A DNA stretch of 64,000 nt from AWTP1-13 sp963840075 (GTDB taxonomy: Bacteria > Pseudomonadota > Alphaproteobacteria > Rhizobiales > Hyphomicrobiaceae): positions 324,787-388,786 of the forward strand of contig CAWIXS010000017.1 of assembly GCA_963840075.1 (NCBI GenBank), in the 5' to 3' direction. This document shows, piece by piece, positions 63,880-64,000 of this stretch (position 1 is the first letter of the stretch; every line of letters begins with the position of its first letter). The translations under genes and the position numbers were made by a program. The notes beneath the pieces are model-generated. The model made no database searches. It saw only the letters and a list, made by a program, of their open reading frames with translations, and had not been told where the DNA came from.

Positions 63880-63999
63880 GTGAATGAAGAAGCGATTGAG
63901 GAGGATGCGCCAGCGATCGAAGCCGGATGGCCGAGACCGAAGGGCTCGGTGCGGAGCACGAGAGCGCGGCGACGCCGCAGGCGGCGGGCGCCAAAATAG
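63880..63999 (+). CDS. Possible small basic protein at the right edge
   Basis: A GTG-started frame of 39 codons: acidic start (NEEAIEEDAPAIEAGWPRPK) and an Arg-rich end (STRARRRRRRRAPK). GAAGGG lies directly before the start, too close to be a good ribosome site. No family is recognised; it could be chance. Confidence 0.2.
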   Translation: MNEEAIEEDAPAIEAGWPRPKGSVRSTRARRRRRRRAPK

Positions 64000-64000
64000 C

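Overview
The window is GC-rich chromosomal DNA from an alphaproteobacterium, most likely of the Hyphomicrobiales. The signs are a CcrM-type GANTC methyltransferase, split F0 b and b' subunits, the ctaC-ctaD-ctaB-ctaG-ctaE-DUF983-SURF1 block, YqgE, an IalB-family protein, and palindromic repeats of the kind common in this order. The genus cannot be told from the sequence. Seventeen single-base insertions break otherwise well conserved genes (mutY, dsbA, smc, gph, atpB, the epimerases, acnX). Most look like assembly or consensus errors. A second class of broken genes (hicB, hicA, a 1-Cys peroxiredoxin, an ABC binding protein, one DUF1538 copy) carries larger lesions and looks like real decay.

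Layout. 0-10 kb: end of ccrM, an AmpG-like permease, hicBA relics, mutY, two periplasmic DsbA-like proteins, smc and a phosphoglycolate-phosphatase-like HAD protein. 10.1-12.8 kb: the F0 half of ATP synthase (atpI-atpB-atpE-b'-b) behind a plausible sigma70 promoter. 12.8-16.7 kb: a secreted unknown, YqgE, a DsbD-type domain protein, a peroxiredoxin relic, a nitroreductase and a binding-protein relic. 16.7-24.8 kb, leftward: a membrane GGDEF/EAL protein with a long Pro-rich tail, a GNAT acetyltransferase, an M16 peptidase, thrC and SURF1. 24.9-30.2 kb: an inserted uptake block (orphan ABC binding protein, TRAP DctP-DctQ-DctM, class II aldolase) that separates SURF1 from the rest of the cytochrome oxidase locus. 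30.2-36.3 kb, leftward: DUF983, ctaE, ctaG, a 48-residue membrane protein, ctaB, ctaD and ctaC.

36.7-46.4 kb holds an IalB protein, a short SPFH protein and a glycan locus: a GH39-like hydrolase, three consecutive paralogous CgeB-like glycosyltransferases and three NAD-dependent sugar-nucleotide enzymes. 46.5-52.9 kb: a secreted unknown, two-part aconitase X, endonuclease V, a tandem universal stress protein, a P-II-like regulator with two DUF1538 membrane genes (one broken), and a Lys-rich membrane-anchored unknown. 53-57.6 kb is a Ser/Thr phosphorylation cluster: a kinase fused to WD40 repeats, a Kazal-type secreted inhibitor, an FHA protein and a PP2C phosphatase.

From tRNA-Leu(CAA) at 57.8 kb to the right edge lies an integrated element with plasmid-like traits: a tyrosine integrase facing the tRNA, an excisionase-like HTH, ParA with a ribbon-helix-helix partner, a membrane coiled-coil protein ending in a D5-like winged helix, a zinc-ribbon/HTH/PD-(D/E)XK nuclease fusion, a large nested cruciform, and three iteron-like dyads spaced exactly 22 bp beside an AT-rich tract and an HTH gene. 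This is the part of the window most likely to hold something undescribed; its right end is outside the window.
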